In this document: one piece after another, positions 13,001 through 25,600 of the stretch
Position numbering within the stretch: the first letter of the stretch is position 1
Layout: each line of letters begins with the position of its first letter
Source: Nereocystis luetkeana
Lineage: Eukaryota > Sar > Phaeophyceae > Laminariales > Laminariaceae
Assembly: GCA_031213475.1 (NCBI GenBank)
Contig: JARUPZ010000024.1
Location: 9,675,324-9,739,323 of the forward strand
Length of the DNA: 64,000 bases
Direction: 5' to 3'
Position numbers and translations under genes: made by a program
The notes under the pieces: generated by a model
Seen by the model: the letters and a program-made list of their open reading frames with translations, nothing else
Databases searched by the model: none
Told to the model about the DNA's origin: nothing

Positions 13001-16000
13001 TATTTCAACGGCATTATTATTAGAAACAACGGTTTCATGTTAGTAACACACACGTATGTTTGGTAGATATTAGGAAAGTTGTTTGTTTCTTCGATGTGTC
13101 GATTTCTGCCCTATCCCAAGGGTTTGGTGCTCGAGCGAGTGACGTGTTGTCTTTCGCTCACTCGGTGTTGCCAGCGATGCTGTGTGTCGCAACGCCAGTG
13201 CGCGACTGGGCGATAGTATCAACCGTCTTTCGTAATGTCGATGATAGGCGCGGTTTTCAACGACCGATATCGTATGTGTAACAGAGACGTTGCGTAGCTC
13301 GGGAAAGTACGGTGTTATTCTTAATGGCGGTAATTGTTGGTGCTGCCTGCAGACCTACGAATAGCACCCGCCATCGTGTTTGTCAAAACAAAGCACGCGC
13401 CCCTCCTGAATGTCGCCTCTTCCCAGATTGGCACTCCCGTGATGCGCGAAGTGGTGTTCGGTGACATCGGAGTTAACCCCGACGTCGTCAGCCCGGACCC
13501 TTGCGGAGGGAGCGTGCCCGCGGCTGGAGCGCTCGTGCTTACCTTCCTTCTCAACAACTACCAGGATCCCGAGTATCAGCAGGTGGCGGAGCAGTGGGAA
13601 AAGGAGGTGAGGGGCACGAAACAAGGCTTGGAGCTATCAGGTACTACATAGATAGAGAGGCAGGAGGGACGAGGGGGGGGAGGGGGGGGCGAGGTGGGCC
13701 CTTTTTAGCAGTAAAAAATGGAGGTGAGAGCCACGAAGAAAATCTTGGAGGTACTATTTAGAGGGCGAGAGGCGGGCGGCGGGGAGGGGTGAGGGGGAGG
13801 GGGGGGGGCAGGTGGGCCCTTTTCCCGTTCCAAAGAGTAAATACCGATAAATGTTCTTGATAATGGAGAATGTGATAGGGAGATAGGGAGGTGTTTCCGG
13901 TGGGGGAAGGGTGTGTGATCTTTGCTTCCCATCATGTACGGATTCAGCACACGGTGTGCGACATGGACATATTTTCGGGCGTCAATGCAACATCACAACA
14001 ACCGAATCGGGTTTCGGTTTTTCGGAACGTTTCTCTGCTAAACACAAACTAACACGAACACGAAAAGGCTCCCGACATTTTTTTTCGGTGTTCGGTGATC
14101 GCATACGAGTCCCAGTCGTCTACTGGTAATACCAGTATTCAACACCTCGGGCAGATCAGATAGATTATCGATTCCCACTTGATGATCTACACATTGCAGG
14201 GCAGATGATCTGTATGATCTGTATGGTCTAGCTCATGTAGCCAGGTGGGAGCCGTATATTCTACATGATCTAGGACATGTTTCCTGGGTTGGATACGTAC
14301 TACACAGACCCTGCACGACATTTCGTGACGGCAGGTTGGGATGTAGAGTAGAGTAGATGATGTAAATGGTCTATCTGATCTGTGCAAGATGCGGAGTATA
14401 CAACACCGAACGTGCAATACCGAGCACTAAGCACCAGCCCTTGGTCATTACACGGGAGCCCATCAAGCACAGCAACAGACCATCGAATGTGAACGGCAGC
14501 TCTCACCTCTATGCGTTTTTTTTTAATCGCGCAGGTGTTTCTGGCGGTGGTGGAGGCGGCACAAGCTCTGCTGGAAAACGACGTACAAGCCCCAATGAAG
14601 GTACATACTGTAGATACATGACGATGGGTTAAAGTACAGGTATACATACACGATGGAGGTACAACACATGCATCTATACATGATCAAGGTACATGCATAC
14701 ATACACGATCAATGTACATGCTCACATACACGATCAAGGTACATGCATCGATTTAGAATACCAGTCTCAACTGTGTGCCTGATGAAGTAAAACACCGTAG
14801 AGTGGCTCCTGTTAGGATGCGGTAGTGTCCATGGCTGCACAGCAATTATGTGGCGCATACTCGGTACAATGCTGCGATACTTGTATACTGCTGCGCACAA
14901 GCCCTGCCATGGCGTGCGCTTTTAAGTGGTGTATTCGCGTCACCACGCGAATGCTGGCGTGCTTTTATCCTCTACGTGGTGCTCTCGGCAGTTCGTTGTT
15001 CTTGTCGACCCTCGTTACATGTCTCCACACTCGATCACACTACTTGACGCAAATACCCTGGTAAAACGTATGCTAGACATCGTCGATACTGTTGTACGAT
15101 AGACCGCCACCTTGGTTTCCTTTGCAAAGCTGGTCCGGATAGCACAGCAGTGGTCGAATACATTCAGAGTCTGTTGTTTTGTATAGACGCATGCACGGAA
15201 CTACACTATTATGGGGGACCATATTAAATGGGACCTGCTGTACACACCAAAACCTATATATTTCGCTTTTTTTACGAACAATATTTGGTCCTAGCTACTA
15301 TGGTCCCCCGTAATAGGTTGGAGGGGGATCTGTTTGTGGCTGACAGCATGTCGATACCCCCTTTACTCGCTGCTGTACCTGCTGTACTTGCGACATACCC
15401 TCAGCTTGCCTACGGTGTTGAGCAAATCAAGTACTAAAGACCTGCGATTGCTGCCTCCAAGGGAAAACTGGAAACCACCCCGATTCCGTGGAGGACACAG
15501 CCAATCTAACCCCGCCCGAACCTGTTTTTTGTTTTTTTTTATCTAATCTCTTGTGCTTGCCCTATTTCGTAAGTCTCCAGCTTCCCCCCTTTCGTAAGCG
15601 AGGCCCCTTAGTAGGGCCGTATGGTCACATAGCGGGCACTCCTCCCCCCTCCCTACTACGGTGCTCGCCTTCGTTTTTATCGCGGGAAAGGGCCTAGTTC
15701 ATCTTTTTTCTTCCCTCGTCGACTATCCTGACCCCTACCCCTACTAGTGCTGTAACCCCACCCGGTTTACCCGGTCACGGCCGATACCTCTATTTCCCCC
15801 CTTCACCTGATGCAGGTGTCGTACATGGCCCAACGGTCTGTAGCGGACAGCTTGTCCGTTGAGGCTGGCGAGAACGCTTGGGTGCTGGTGGTCTCGTACT
15901 TGTGCATGTTCCTCTACGTGTCTCTTATCCTGGGGAACCCTTGCCACGCCGTAAGGTAAATCAGCTGAAATCGATGCCTCCATGTCGGTAGCAGTATCCC

Positions 16001-19000
16001 GTACCATAGGCGCCATGCTATACAGTGACTCAGCGGAAATCGACGACTTGTTGTATCATATCGATCAATTTTGGACCTATTAATAGGTGCTACGCCATAT
16101 AGTGGCTCAGCGGAAATCGATGCCCTATCGTACCAAAGCAATTGCCACCTATTCACCCATTTGGAACCTAATAGTTAAAGTGCCACGCCATTTTAGTGAC
16201 TCAGCGGAAATCGATGCCCTATTGCAACATAGCAGTAGCACGTATCGATCAATTTTGGACCTGTTAATAGGTGCTGCGCCATAAAGTGGCTCAGCGCAAA
16301 TTGATACCCTATTGTACCATAGCAGTAGCCACCTATTCACCCATTTGCAACCTTCTGTAATAATAAGTGCCACGCCATTTTAGTGACTCAGCGGAAATCG
16401 ATGCCCTATTGTATATAACTCAAGGAGGGGGGGGCAGGGGGGTGTTCACGTCTGTCGGCGATGACTTTGGGGAGCTAAGCAAGGAACGCGAGAGTCCATG
16501 TTTGTTTTTTTTAAAGGATAACCTCGGAACGGCAAGAGGTGACGTGGGGATACTCGCATGATGAGTGAGGAAATCGTGGGTATTGAATGGGTAGGAGAGC
16601 AAGTAACATGCTCAGACTGGGGTGTGCTTCACGTTGGCTTCCTTGTGGGGAGTGGTGGGTTGAACGCGGTGTCATCAATGCAACGCGTATCATCCTCACG
16701 TGCCAAATGTCATACTTCGTATGGTTTCTGCCACTCTCCATCTCACGAATGCCACTTTTATCATCCGGAGATAGCAGATATCATTTTTTTTTCTGCCACG
16801 TGCTCATGTCTCGGAAAACAACGTTTGTCATGCTGAGATACACTACGGTAGGTGCCAGATTTTCTATGCCGTACACCATTCGACCAATGCAACACGTATC
16901 GTACTAAGATGCTAGGCGCCGTGTTTCTGCATGTCATAGGTCGAGGTACTCCCTGGCTCTCACTGGAATAACGATCGTGGTAGCCAGCCTCGCCACAACG
17001 ATTGGCCTTCTTTCGTTGGCTGGGGTCGGAACCACCCTGATCGTGTGGGAGGTACGGTTACCCGGCGTGGGCCCTTAACGCTTCCCGCTACACGGGGCCG
17101 AAGTGCTGCCCGCCGCATCGTCGTGCGATAGTTGCAGTCGGCACCTTGCCATTTGCGCTTCAAGTTTGTACTTGGGGCAGTACTGTATATAAAAATAACT
17201 TTGAAAGGGGCAGTTAGTGTGATGGGTGTATCTGAATGCGAGAAGCAAGGCCATCCCTCCGCACGCTTTGTACAAGGGGAGGGGGCGGGGGCGTACTCAT
17301 TTGTTGCTTGCCTTTATCATTTTACAATTGAGTACGCATCCCTTTCGAGGCGGAGCACCGTTCCAACTCCTAATAGAGGCACCTCCAACTTTTGGGTGCT
17401 CAATTCAAGGGGGGGGGGGGGGGGGTTATGTGGTTATATGCTTGAAATGGAGGAGTAGCTGGCGTGTTTTCTCTTGCAGTAGTCGCGCCACAGCGCCTCG
17501 TATTACGCTTCGGAAAGTGCTCAATAGACGCAAGATTACCGCCTTGTAAGTTTTTGGCCTCGAGTAAGGTATGCGTTGGTGTCCATAAGACATACCAGGG
17601 TACATGGTAGGCTACTAGTGACAAGGCTCGTTCGTTAATACAGTAGTTGGGTGGCGAAGTAAGCCAACTGACGAAGTTACTTTTCACCAATAACAAATAC
17701 ACACCCGTCGAGCCGCAAACGCGCCAGTCAGACTCAAAGGCACAGAACGCCGCCTAGTACCAGCACGCAACTATCGGTAAATACCTAGTCAACCAATAGC
17801 TGGTCTTCGATTTGTATTCAAGCAACCCTTAGCCCTAACGTTCTTCCTCGCGGACGCGTTGTATGATAAAATGAAGGCTTCGTTCGATGCAGACCGACAT
17901 CGTATCGTGTTCGCTTTGTTGCTTTGCCCCACGCTTTTGGTGTGCTTCGTGCGATGGTGCCGATGGTGCCTGGACAACGGCGCGTTCCTTGCTGGCAGGT
18001 TGTTCCATTCCTCACGCTCGCAATCGGAGTGGACAATATGGTGATCCTCTCGAGAGAGTTCGACAGGTGAGGAAAACAGCCACCAACCCATGGTGCACTT
18101 CACCGCGCCAACCGTTGCACGAGCAAGGCTGCTGGGGTATGCTTTGAACTACAATACGTTCGCAGCAAGGGTTAGGGCGAGGGTCGGAGTTTTTCTGCAA
18201 ACTTTCGTTTTGTTTGGGCATGCTTTCGAGCATAATTTCAGCGGAAGGCTTGCCGTCACGAACGGTACACCCTCTGCAAATGCGTGCGTTTTCTCTCCTG
18301 GCCTACCCCCCTCTCCCCATCCCTACTTGTATGCGACGTCGCCGACGGACTGAACGGTCATCGGAGTCAGCCCTATTGGCAGCAGCAGCAGCAGCCAACA
18401 TCGCGAACATGCTACAAGTGCGCCTGTAGAAACATGCGCCGAAGGATAAAATGGTTGTTTTGTGACGTGCGACGCGAAACTCCTACCAAGGTATTACGGG
18501 GGGGCTAATGTTGTAATCAGAACCCACGAGGGACCCAAAAATCACGCATTCCCCCTATATGTTTAAAAACGAAATCTGGTTCTGATAACTATGCTCCCCC
18601 TGACAGCAAGAGTTGGCCCTCCTCCCTCCTTTTTCTTGGCATCTCTTCTGTGTTTGTTTGTTGTTTGCCAGACTGGAAGCGGCTCCCGAGTTCGAGATTA
18701 GTGCCCCAGGTCTCTGTGGCACGAAAGGGATGCAGTCTGGGGGAGCCACTGGGCCAACGTACGCCTGGGCCGGCTCGAGATCGATGAGGGGGAGCGAAAG
18801 GACCGAAGAGTTTAGGTTGGAAAATAGGATGGGGGCCGCCGTGTCCAAGGTATGGTAGAGCCGAATGACCGTCGCCTGTAGCTTTTACCGCTCGGCTGGG
18901 GGGGGGCGGCGGCGTACTCATGTGTTGCTTGCCTCATTCATGTGACCATTGGCCACGCATCCCTTTCGAGACGGAGTACCTTGGGGGGGAAGGGGGGGGG

Positions 19001-19595
19001 GGCATTTTTTTTTTTCCGGTGTCGGGTGCTGCTTAAGTTTTCATGTCGTTCGCTGTAGACTATGTTTTACACGTATGGTGCATACTAGGTAAAAATCAAA
19101 GATAAGAATACATGTTTCACCTGGTACGTGTGATATGATATTGCAAATATTGTCATACTTCGTAGATGTTGCGAAGCGTCATTTGTTTTCGATCGTGTCT
19201 GCCCCCACCCTTCGCTCCCCTTTCAGTCGCACATCACTTTATTTTTCAAGTGCAACGGGGGACGGTATGTGCAATATGTGCATGCACACTTTCCCGTTTT
19301 TGTCTGCTCGTACTCCGCTGGTTTGTGATGCCGGTGCCGTCTTTGTTGACGCTGTTGATGTGATGATGTTATGGGTTTCCATTGTTTCATACGTCGAACA
19401 GCCCATCTGCAGACAGATCAGCTAGATCATCTAAATCTTCTAGATGATCTAGACCCTAATCTGCTGTTTTGATATGTTGTGCAGAGGGTTTGCATACCAC
19501 AGACCCAACCCGGGCAGCATGCCCTACGGAGATCATGCAGATTACACAGCTCCCACCTGGCAACATGAGCTAGATGATCATACATATCAGGAATA

Positions 19596-19633
<38 letters not shown>

Positions 19634-22600
19634 CCATGAAGGATCTAGATCATCAAGTGGGAGTGATCTGTGTGTTCTGTAGATGATGTACCGGAGGTGT
19701 GGAAGGATCGTGTGCTCGTGCTTCACGCTGATTTTGTGATGCCGCTGCCATCGCCTTGGTTGCCGCTGTTGTTGCGGCTTCGCACAGGTGGCTCCCTCCA
19801 TACTGGGTGCGGCCGTGTGCGAGGCGGTGGCCTTCTTAGTCGGCGCCCTGACGGACATCCCTGCTCTGCGACAGTTCTGCCTCGTGGCTGCAACCGCTGT
19901 GGCGGTGGGCTTTGTGCTGCAGGTGCACGGGACGGGACACAACTGCTCACAGCAGTATCGTACAGTATCGACCCTCCCGTAGGAAACCTGTAGTCAGATA
20001 GTGTGAAGATCTTAGGCTTATATTATGTTTTCCTTATTTTGGCGAAGCGAGAAGAGGGGTGAATTCTTACAAGTTCCTTCAAAGACGGCGAGCGCCTAGG
20101 CTGCATATTTTATTATTTTGATTCATTTTTTTCTAGGCTTGATTTCTTCAAGCCTGTTTGTCACGAGAGGGTCGATACTGTACAGTAGCGCGAACTGCTT
20201 CTGGAGGCAGGCCCTCCTTCGCTTGTCAGCGAAGCGCACTCATGTCGTTTCAAGCTATATACGGGAGGAGGGAACACGTCTACTCGTCCGCGAAGCCCAG
20301 GCGTGAACATGTTTTTGTTTTCAGTTACAGTGATTTTCGGCATGTGTGTCGGCCTCACTATCTAGGCACACGTCGATTCGTACGCAACGTTTGCCCGCAG
20401 TATTTTGTGGTCATATCGCTGCATCTCCTTCCGTGTCTCGTGCCGGCTTGGACTCCCTCTCCAAACGTGGCTTGTGCCATAGCGTTTACATTTGGTCGTG
20501 GCACTCTGCTCCTCGAGCTCACGAGCAATTACGTTCCTTGAGCACACGAGCAACGAGCACGCAGTAACAGTAAAAGGGCCATGCGACGTTTTTCTGCTAG
20601 TGGAAATAGTATCGCACATCAAATCCAAGTAGAATGCTCCCAAAAACATAGGCTTCAGTTCGAAAGGGATTCAAGTCGTGGTAATGAATTTGGCGTGATG
20701 TGTTCGAACAAATCCCAATCACTGGCAGGTGACTTGGTTCATGGCCGCCCTGTCTCTGGACGCCAGAAGAGTCAGCCAAGGCAGGCTCGACCTCGCCCCG
20801 TGGCTGAAAAGGAGAGAAACGAGGGACAGGTGCGATGCCGAGGCACCATTTTCCCTTTTCTCCCGTTGCTTAACTCTTTGAGGACTGCACGGTACAGAAA
20901 CCTACACTACCAAATCTGACTCTAACTCCCGGTATGCCCCCCCCTTGAAAGTGGGAGCAGTTCTGAAGAAGTTAGGCCTTTTAACTCCTTCAGGACTGCC
21001 CTATTTTTTCTGGCACTGATTTCGACGTACAGTAGTTTGCCCCCATAATCGCGGGTACAGCCGTAAAGAGCAGCAATGCGTTCACGGAATGGCTTCCCCT
21101 GTGTGCACGTCCCGTCCCGGTGTGCGTCGTGAGTACTGGGTGGTATTGAATACATGGTGTTTGCGGTATATGGCAGGCACCTTGTGTGCATCACTGCGTT
21201 CAGTCTTGCGCCAGTGACGCGCTTCAGAAGGAGTGTCCCAGTGCAGGCGCGTGTCCGCGCGTCTTAAAGAATGCCGTCGTTGTCTACTAGGTATTCTGAT
21301 ATGAAGACAAGAGGGGGGCTCTATGTGTAGAGTTGATGACCTTTACTTTCCCAAGAATAACTAAAGACGGGTTATTCCCCCCCCACCAAAGAAGAGGTTG
21401 CGGTTTCCCAGTACCAAAGACGGGTTGTGCCCCCCGCAAAATAATTGATCGCCGTTCCCCAGTACCGGGGACATCATCCCCGCAATACCCCCCCACCCCT
21501 CATCCTGCTTGCTTCGGTTCTGTTGGATTCGAATTTGTGGGCAGAATGATGCGTGCTACGATAGAAGTCGCACTTTTAGGGTCAAAACATTTTTCACTGC
21601 TTCCTTAATACACTCCTGCACCGGGTAGCTCCCCAATATATTTTTTAATCCCGTTTATCTTTTACAATATTACAGATATATTTTGACACGTGCTAAGGTC
21701 GAGGTTCACCCATTTGTGTGTGAGGTTCCTCGCTTGAGGAGCTATATACTGTTACTATTAATATTGCTATGGTTGAAAAAGTTGAAGTGCACTGGTTGAC
21801 GAACAATCCCATGGCCTACTGTAGGTGGGTGTACAAGGACTAAAATCGCAAAAATTAAATGTCGTTCGGACGATTTTGGGTTAAGGAGCGCCCCCCCGGT
21901 CATTAAAAAAATAGCTTAGACAAAGGTGCTATCCGTATCGTAGCAGGCGTTATTTTTTGTACACCCACTGTAAGCCATGGGGTTGTACATCTTGGTTTGG
22001 TGTTTCGTTGGTATTTGGGCGAGGTAGAGGCCTCCTCAGGCAAGGAGCCTCATGGATTTTAGGACATGTATTTCATACCCCTACCGTACGCAGCACGCGT
22101 CCAACTCATGTACCATGTATCGACCATCCGCCGCGCACCCCCCCCCTCCCCCCAACCAGTTTTGATCACTTCAACAGCGAATCGCGAGGGATCAGCTTTC
22201 CGCTCATGCGGGGGGAGTCCCCGGAGCACCAACTCGGGTCTTCATTCCATCGTTCTGGCGTGGCTCCACCCGGTGCCGCCAACTCCGGCAATGCCGATGG
22301 CGACTGGTCCTCACCAGAAGACACTGTGGCAGAAGCCTTCAACCGCCTTATAGGCGGCGGCGGCGGAGATGACCGCGATGACCAATACTCTCGGCATTAT
22401 CGAGCTCTCACGTCTGAGTTTGGATCGGGCAGTGAAGCCAACCCGGCGTTGTTTGCGCGACGCGCTGTGAGGCCTTCTGCAGACACAGTAGCGACTCGTT
22501 CAAGGCGACGAACGACAGGGCTTGACGCCACAGCTGGTAGAAATCCCCCCCCCCGCGGCGGCGGCGGCAGCAGTATAGTAGGGGGAGCTTGCGATGGCAC

Positions 22601-25600
22601 TATCGATAGACGAACGGTTGGCGGTAGCCATAGTGGTGGCGACGGCTCCTTGTGGCCGGGACAACGATTAGATCGCGGCGGAGACAGGCGGTGGTTCGAC
22701 GACCCGAGCTCCTACGACGACGATGACGAGGTTTTCTTCGAAGGGATCGACGCGAACGAGAAGAGTCGCAGCAGCTCCAACGTCGTTCACGAGGAGCGCC
22801 CGCTACTAGGAAGCTCCTCTGGCGAGGCTGAGAGCAGCACCGGTCGGCCGTGGAGAAAGCCTGACAAAGGCAACGCCAGTGCTAGCGGCCTCTCAGGCGA
22901 GGCTGCATCTAGCAAAGCGGGCGGTCTGCGCCTGGCGGAAGCAGACCACTTCGTTCTTGGTGGTGACGTCGTTGAGGGGTACGTCTCTCTGGGGCCTGAG
23001 GTTCGCCGCTGCGTGTCGGGTGACGGTGGGGGGGGTGGGTTGCTGGTCTCGGGCCCTCCAGATGACAGCGATGGGAAAGGGGCGGGGGGCTTGTCGATGT
23101 TCCGGGAGCAAATGTATGAGGAGGGGCGTCACAAGGGAAACCTTGCGTCCAGGTGATGATGCTGATGATTGGGATGCTGATTCTGACTAGCATGATGGTG
23201 AAAATGATGATGATGAAGACATGAGGACAATGATGGGGGTGATGTTTACAATGACGGTGGATGTTATGGTGATAACGATTATGAGAATGACTGATGTTTC
23301 CACGTACGTATCAGGTAAAACCAGGAAGACCTTACTTGGAAACCTATATTTTTTCGAATGTGTTCATATCGTACGTACCGGAGTTGAAGAGGTTTTCGTG
23401 CGCAAAGGGCGAGTGGGGGGGGGTTAGTCGCTCTTGCGCAGGAGGATTGACATTGCCCATGAGGTGCTGCATGAGGGCCAGGTAGAGTCCTCCGCTACGA
23501 CCTGTCGCTGTTGTCGCGTATGGTGTCTGACTGCAGAAAATGCAAAGGTTCGTGTGTGGGCGTTACACCCGAAGGTGTCACACCGTAGTGCTGTGCAGGC
23601 CAGGGCCGATTGCTCGGGCAAGTGGTCGGGGCAGGAGGAGGACATGGAAAGCGCGGGGTGGTGCAGCCAGAACGGCCGCCCTTTTTTTGTTTTCCCCTTC
23701 TTCTCCAAAATCCGGACAGCGCTACAACCCAGTTGGTCGGCTGCCCTCGCCTTTTCCCCTGTTACCTACTTGCCCCTTCTCCTGCGTACGATCAACCTAC
23801 AGACATGTAGAGGCTGCCACACCTTGGATAGCTCACCGCTTCATTGTCCCGCCCCGACCGTTCGCTTACGCCGTCTCCTGTGCGTTGGGCATGTGGAACG
23901 GTTCGGTCTTTGCAGATTATTAAACAGGTACTATCTGCCGGCGTTGTTCTCCCGCGGGGGGAAGACTTTCACTCTCAGTGTGGCGGCCGGACTGGCCGTG
24001 CTGGGAGGCTTTGGTTTGTCGGGGCTGGAAATGGGCTTAGAGCCGCAGCTTGCGGCGCCTACGGATTTCTACCTCCAGGCGAGTTTTTGTTTGTTTTGCT
24101 TGCTTGGCTTGACTTTTACTGGGCGTTATTGTGTCGCTTGTTTTCCGCCTTTTCCCTGACTTTTCGGGTTGGGACTAGCTTTTTGATTGGTTGATTGTTG
24201 TTGTTCGTCGTTGTTGATTTTGATGCTCGTGCTGTTGTAGTTGGCGTTGTTGTCAGTGTTGTTGATATTTCCCAGGTAACTGTATCTGCAGTGATCATTC
24301 ATGGGGCATGTACATGTCTTGTATACGTTTTCCTCTTTTTTCCACTATTTGGAGTTGTCTTGGCCAATATTGCTGGATTTTGCTAGCTCGACGCGATGCG
24401 GTACAGTGGCCGACACTGTTTCAACGAAAGCGTTTTTGACACATCCTTTTGTTGTAGCAGGACTACTATCAGGCGCAGTTCTCTTTAGGAGAGGCAGGGC
24501 CGCCAGCTTACGTGGTGTTCGGGGACGTGGACTACTTCGGGGCCTTCAATGACCCAGAAGTTAGGCAAAGCTTCCAGGGGGTTTCCACCGGCCTCGCTCA
24601 GCTACAACGGTGAGTCACCCCCCCTCCCTCATGTTTCCTACCCAAGCCAAACAAATACAGCGATTCCATTATGTATTGCCGCTATTGCCGCATATCGTGT
24701 GTCTCGGAGGTGGGAGCTGATGAATGGTACCGGTGTGTCGTATTTTTGAACCGTACTACTGGTCTAAAATAACACACACCCTCGTCAGCCTAAGTCGTGC
24801 GGAGGGTGACCGCCTGTGTCCGTCCTATGGGACACAGTCTTTTCCCCAACGTCTCCTGGAAGTGACATCATGAAAGAGAACTTCTACTAGGGGCGGAAAG
24901 GCGGTGTTGTTTTCCTATCGCTACCCGAGGCCTGCTCTAAGTGATACTATAAAGGGGAGGAAACCATGTCGGGACAATCGGTATGTGTTTGTTCATTTTG
25001 GGATGGCATGAAGGAGAAGCGATGATGGGAAAATTCGTACGTGTTCATTTCTTGGACGGTTTATGGAAAAAGATATGCTGATACAATCCGTCTCGGTTCA
25101 TTTGTTTTGTTATGGGTCTTGTCCGCGGCAATGCCGTCATGAGCTTGTCCCAGGGTCTCTACGTAGATGACCCCAAATTGAGATGCTGTATAACTTAGGA
25201 GGGGTGCCTCTCGATATGGCATTGGAGACGGGTAGAACCGCTATGGCGGACACGGGACTGGTCAGAAGCCTTCTCTCAGAAGGCGTGTAACTCCCTGCAA
25301 CCTAGTATATAGCAATGCTGCTGCGCTACGACTATAAGTAAGAAGTGTTAGGTGCATCAACATGCACGGTAGTGATGCTGAGCGACTAAAAACTCAGTTT
25401 TCGGCGTAGTTCCACTATTCCCCCGTCCTATGTCTAATGTTATAGTGCGGCTAAATAGCATGGAAACCCAATATCACAACAGTTTCCCTTCGCCCACTGC
25501 CGACGAGGCGACGAACCGCCTATCAATTTGCTCTGAGATCGTTACCATATCGGAACCGCGTTACTTTCGGTGAAGGGGTGTGTAACCGCCGTGAGTCGAT

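Larger units (their letters stand above)
11101..14600 (+). other. NPC1: NPC1 exons: second lumenal domain
   Basis: Exons 11101-11178 (FFDEAFSPFFRVNQ), 11844-12164, 13427-13606 (ALVLTFLLNNY then AEQWEKE) and 14535-14600 (helical VFLAVVEAAQALLENDV) form the large lumenal loop between membrane helices 2 and 3. In animals this loop binds NPC2. Several cysteines in the second exon (SLCFRP, EGCLVES, AACQT, SPCMDK) sit where the family carries disulfides. The acceptor at 13426 was chosen over upstream AGs for its pyrimidine tract and phase. The introns contain dispersed repeats at 11435-11580 and 14165-14395. Confidence 0.85.
15816..20829 (+). other. NPC1: NPC1 exons: sterol-sensing domain
   Basis: Exons 15816-15955, 16940-17051, 17999-18066, 18672-18849, 19788-19922 and 20729-20829 encode five hydrophobic helices: WVLVVSYLCMFLYVSLILG; LTGITIVVASLATTIGLLS; VVPFLTLAIGVDNMVIL; SILGAAVCEAVAFLVGAL; and FCLVAATAVAVGFVLQV. 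The VPFL and GVDN boxes are hallmarks of the domain. Exon 18672-18849 adds a cytosolic linker longer than usual before LENRMGAAVSK. The last exon ends in the short amphipathic LDARRVSQGRLDLAPWL, the counterpart of animal LGLDIKRQEKNRLDI. Confidence 0.9.

Noticed and set aside
16025-16400. Regularly spaced repeat resembling a CRISPR array
   Set aside because: The spacers are themselves repeated, the units alternate and the setting is a eukaryotic intron.
23434-24159. 241-codon open frame on the plus strand
   Set aside because: Only 23928-24078 within it is the NPC1 exon; the upstream part has no family likeness, and the phases before and after are satisfied without it.
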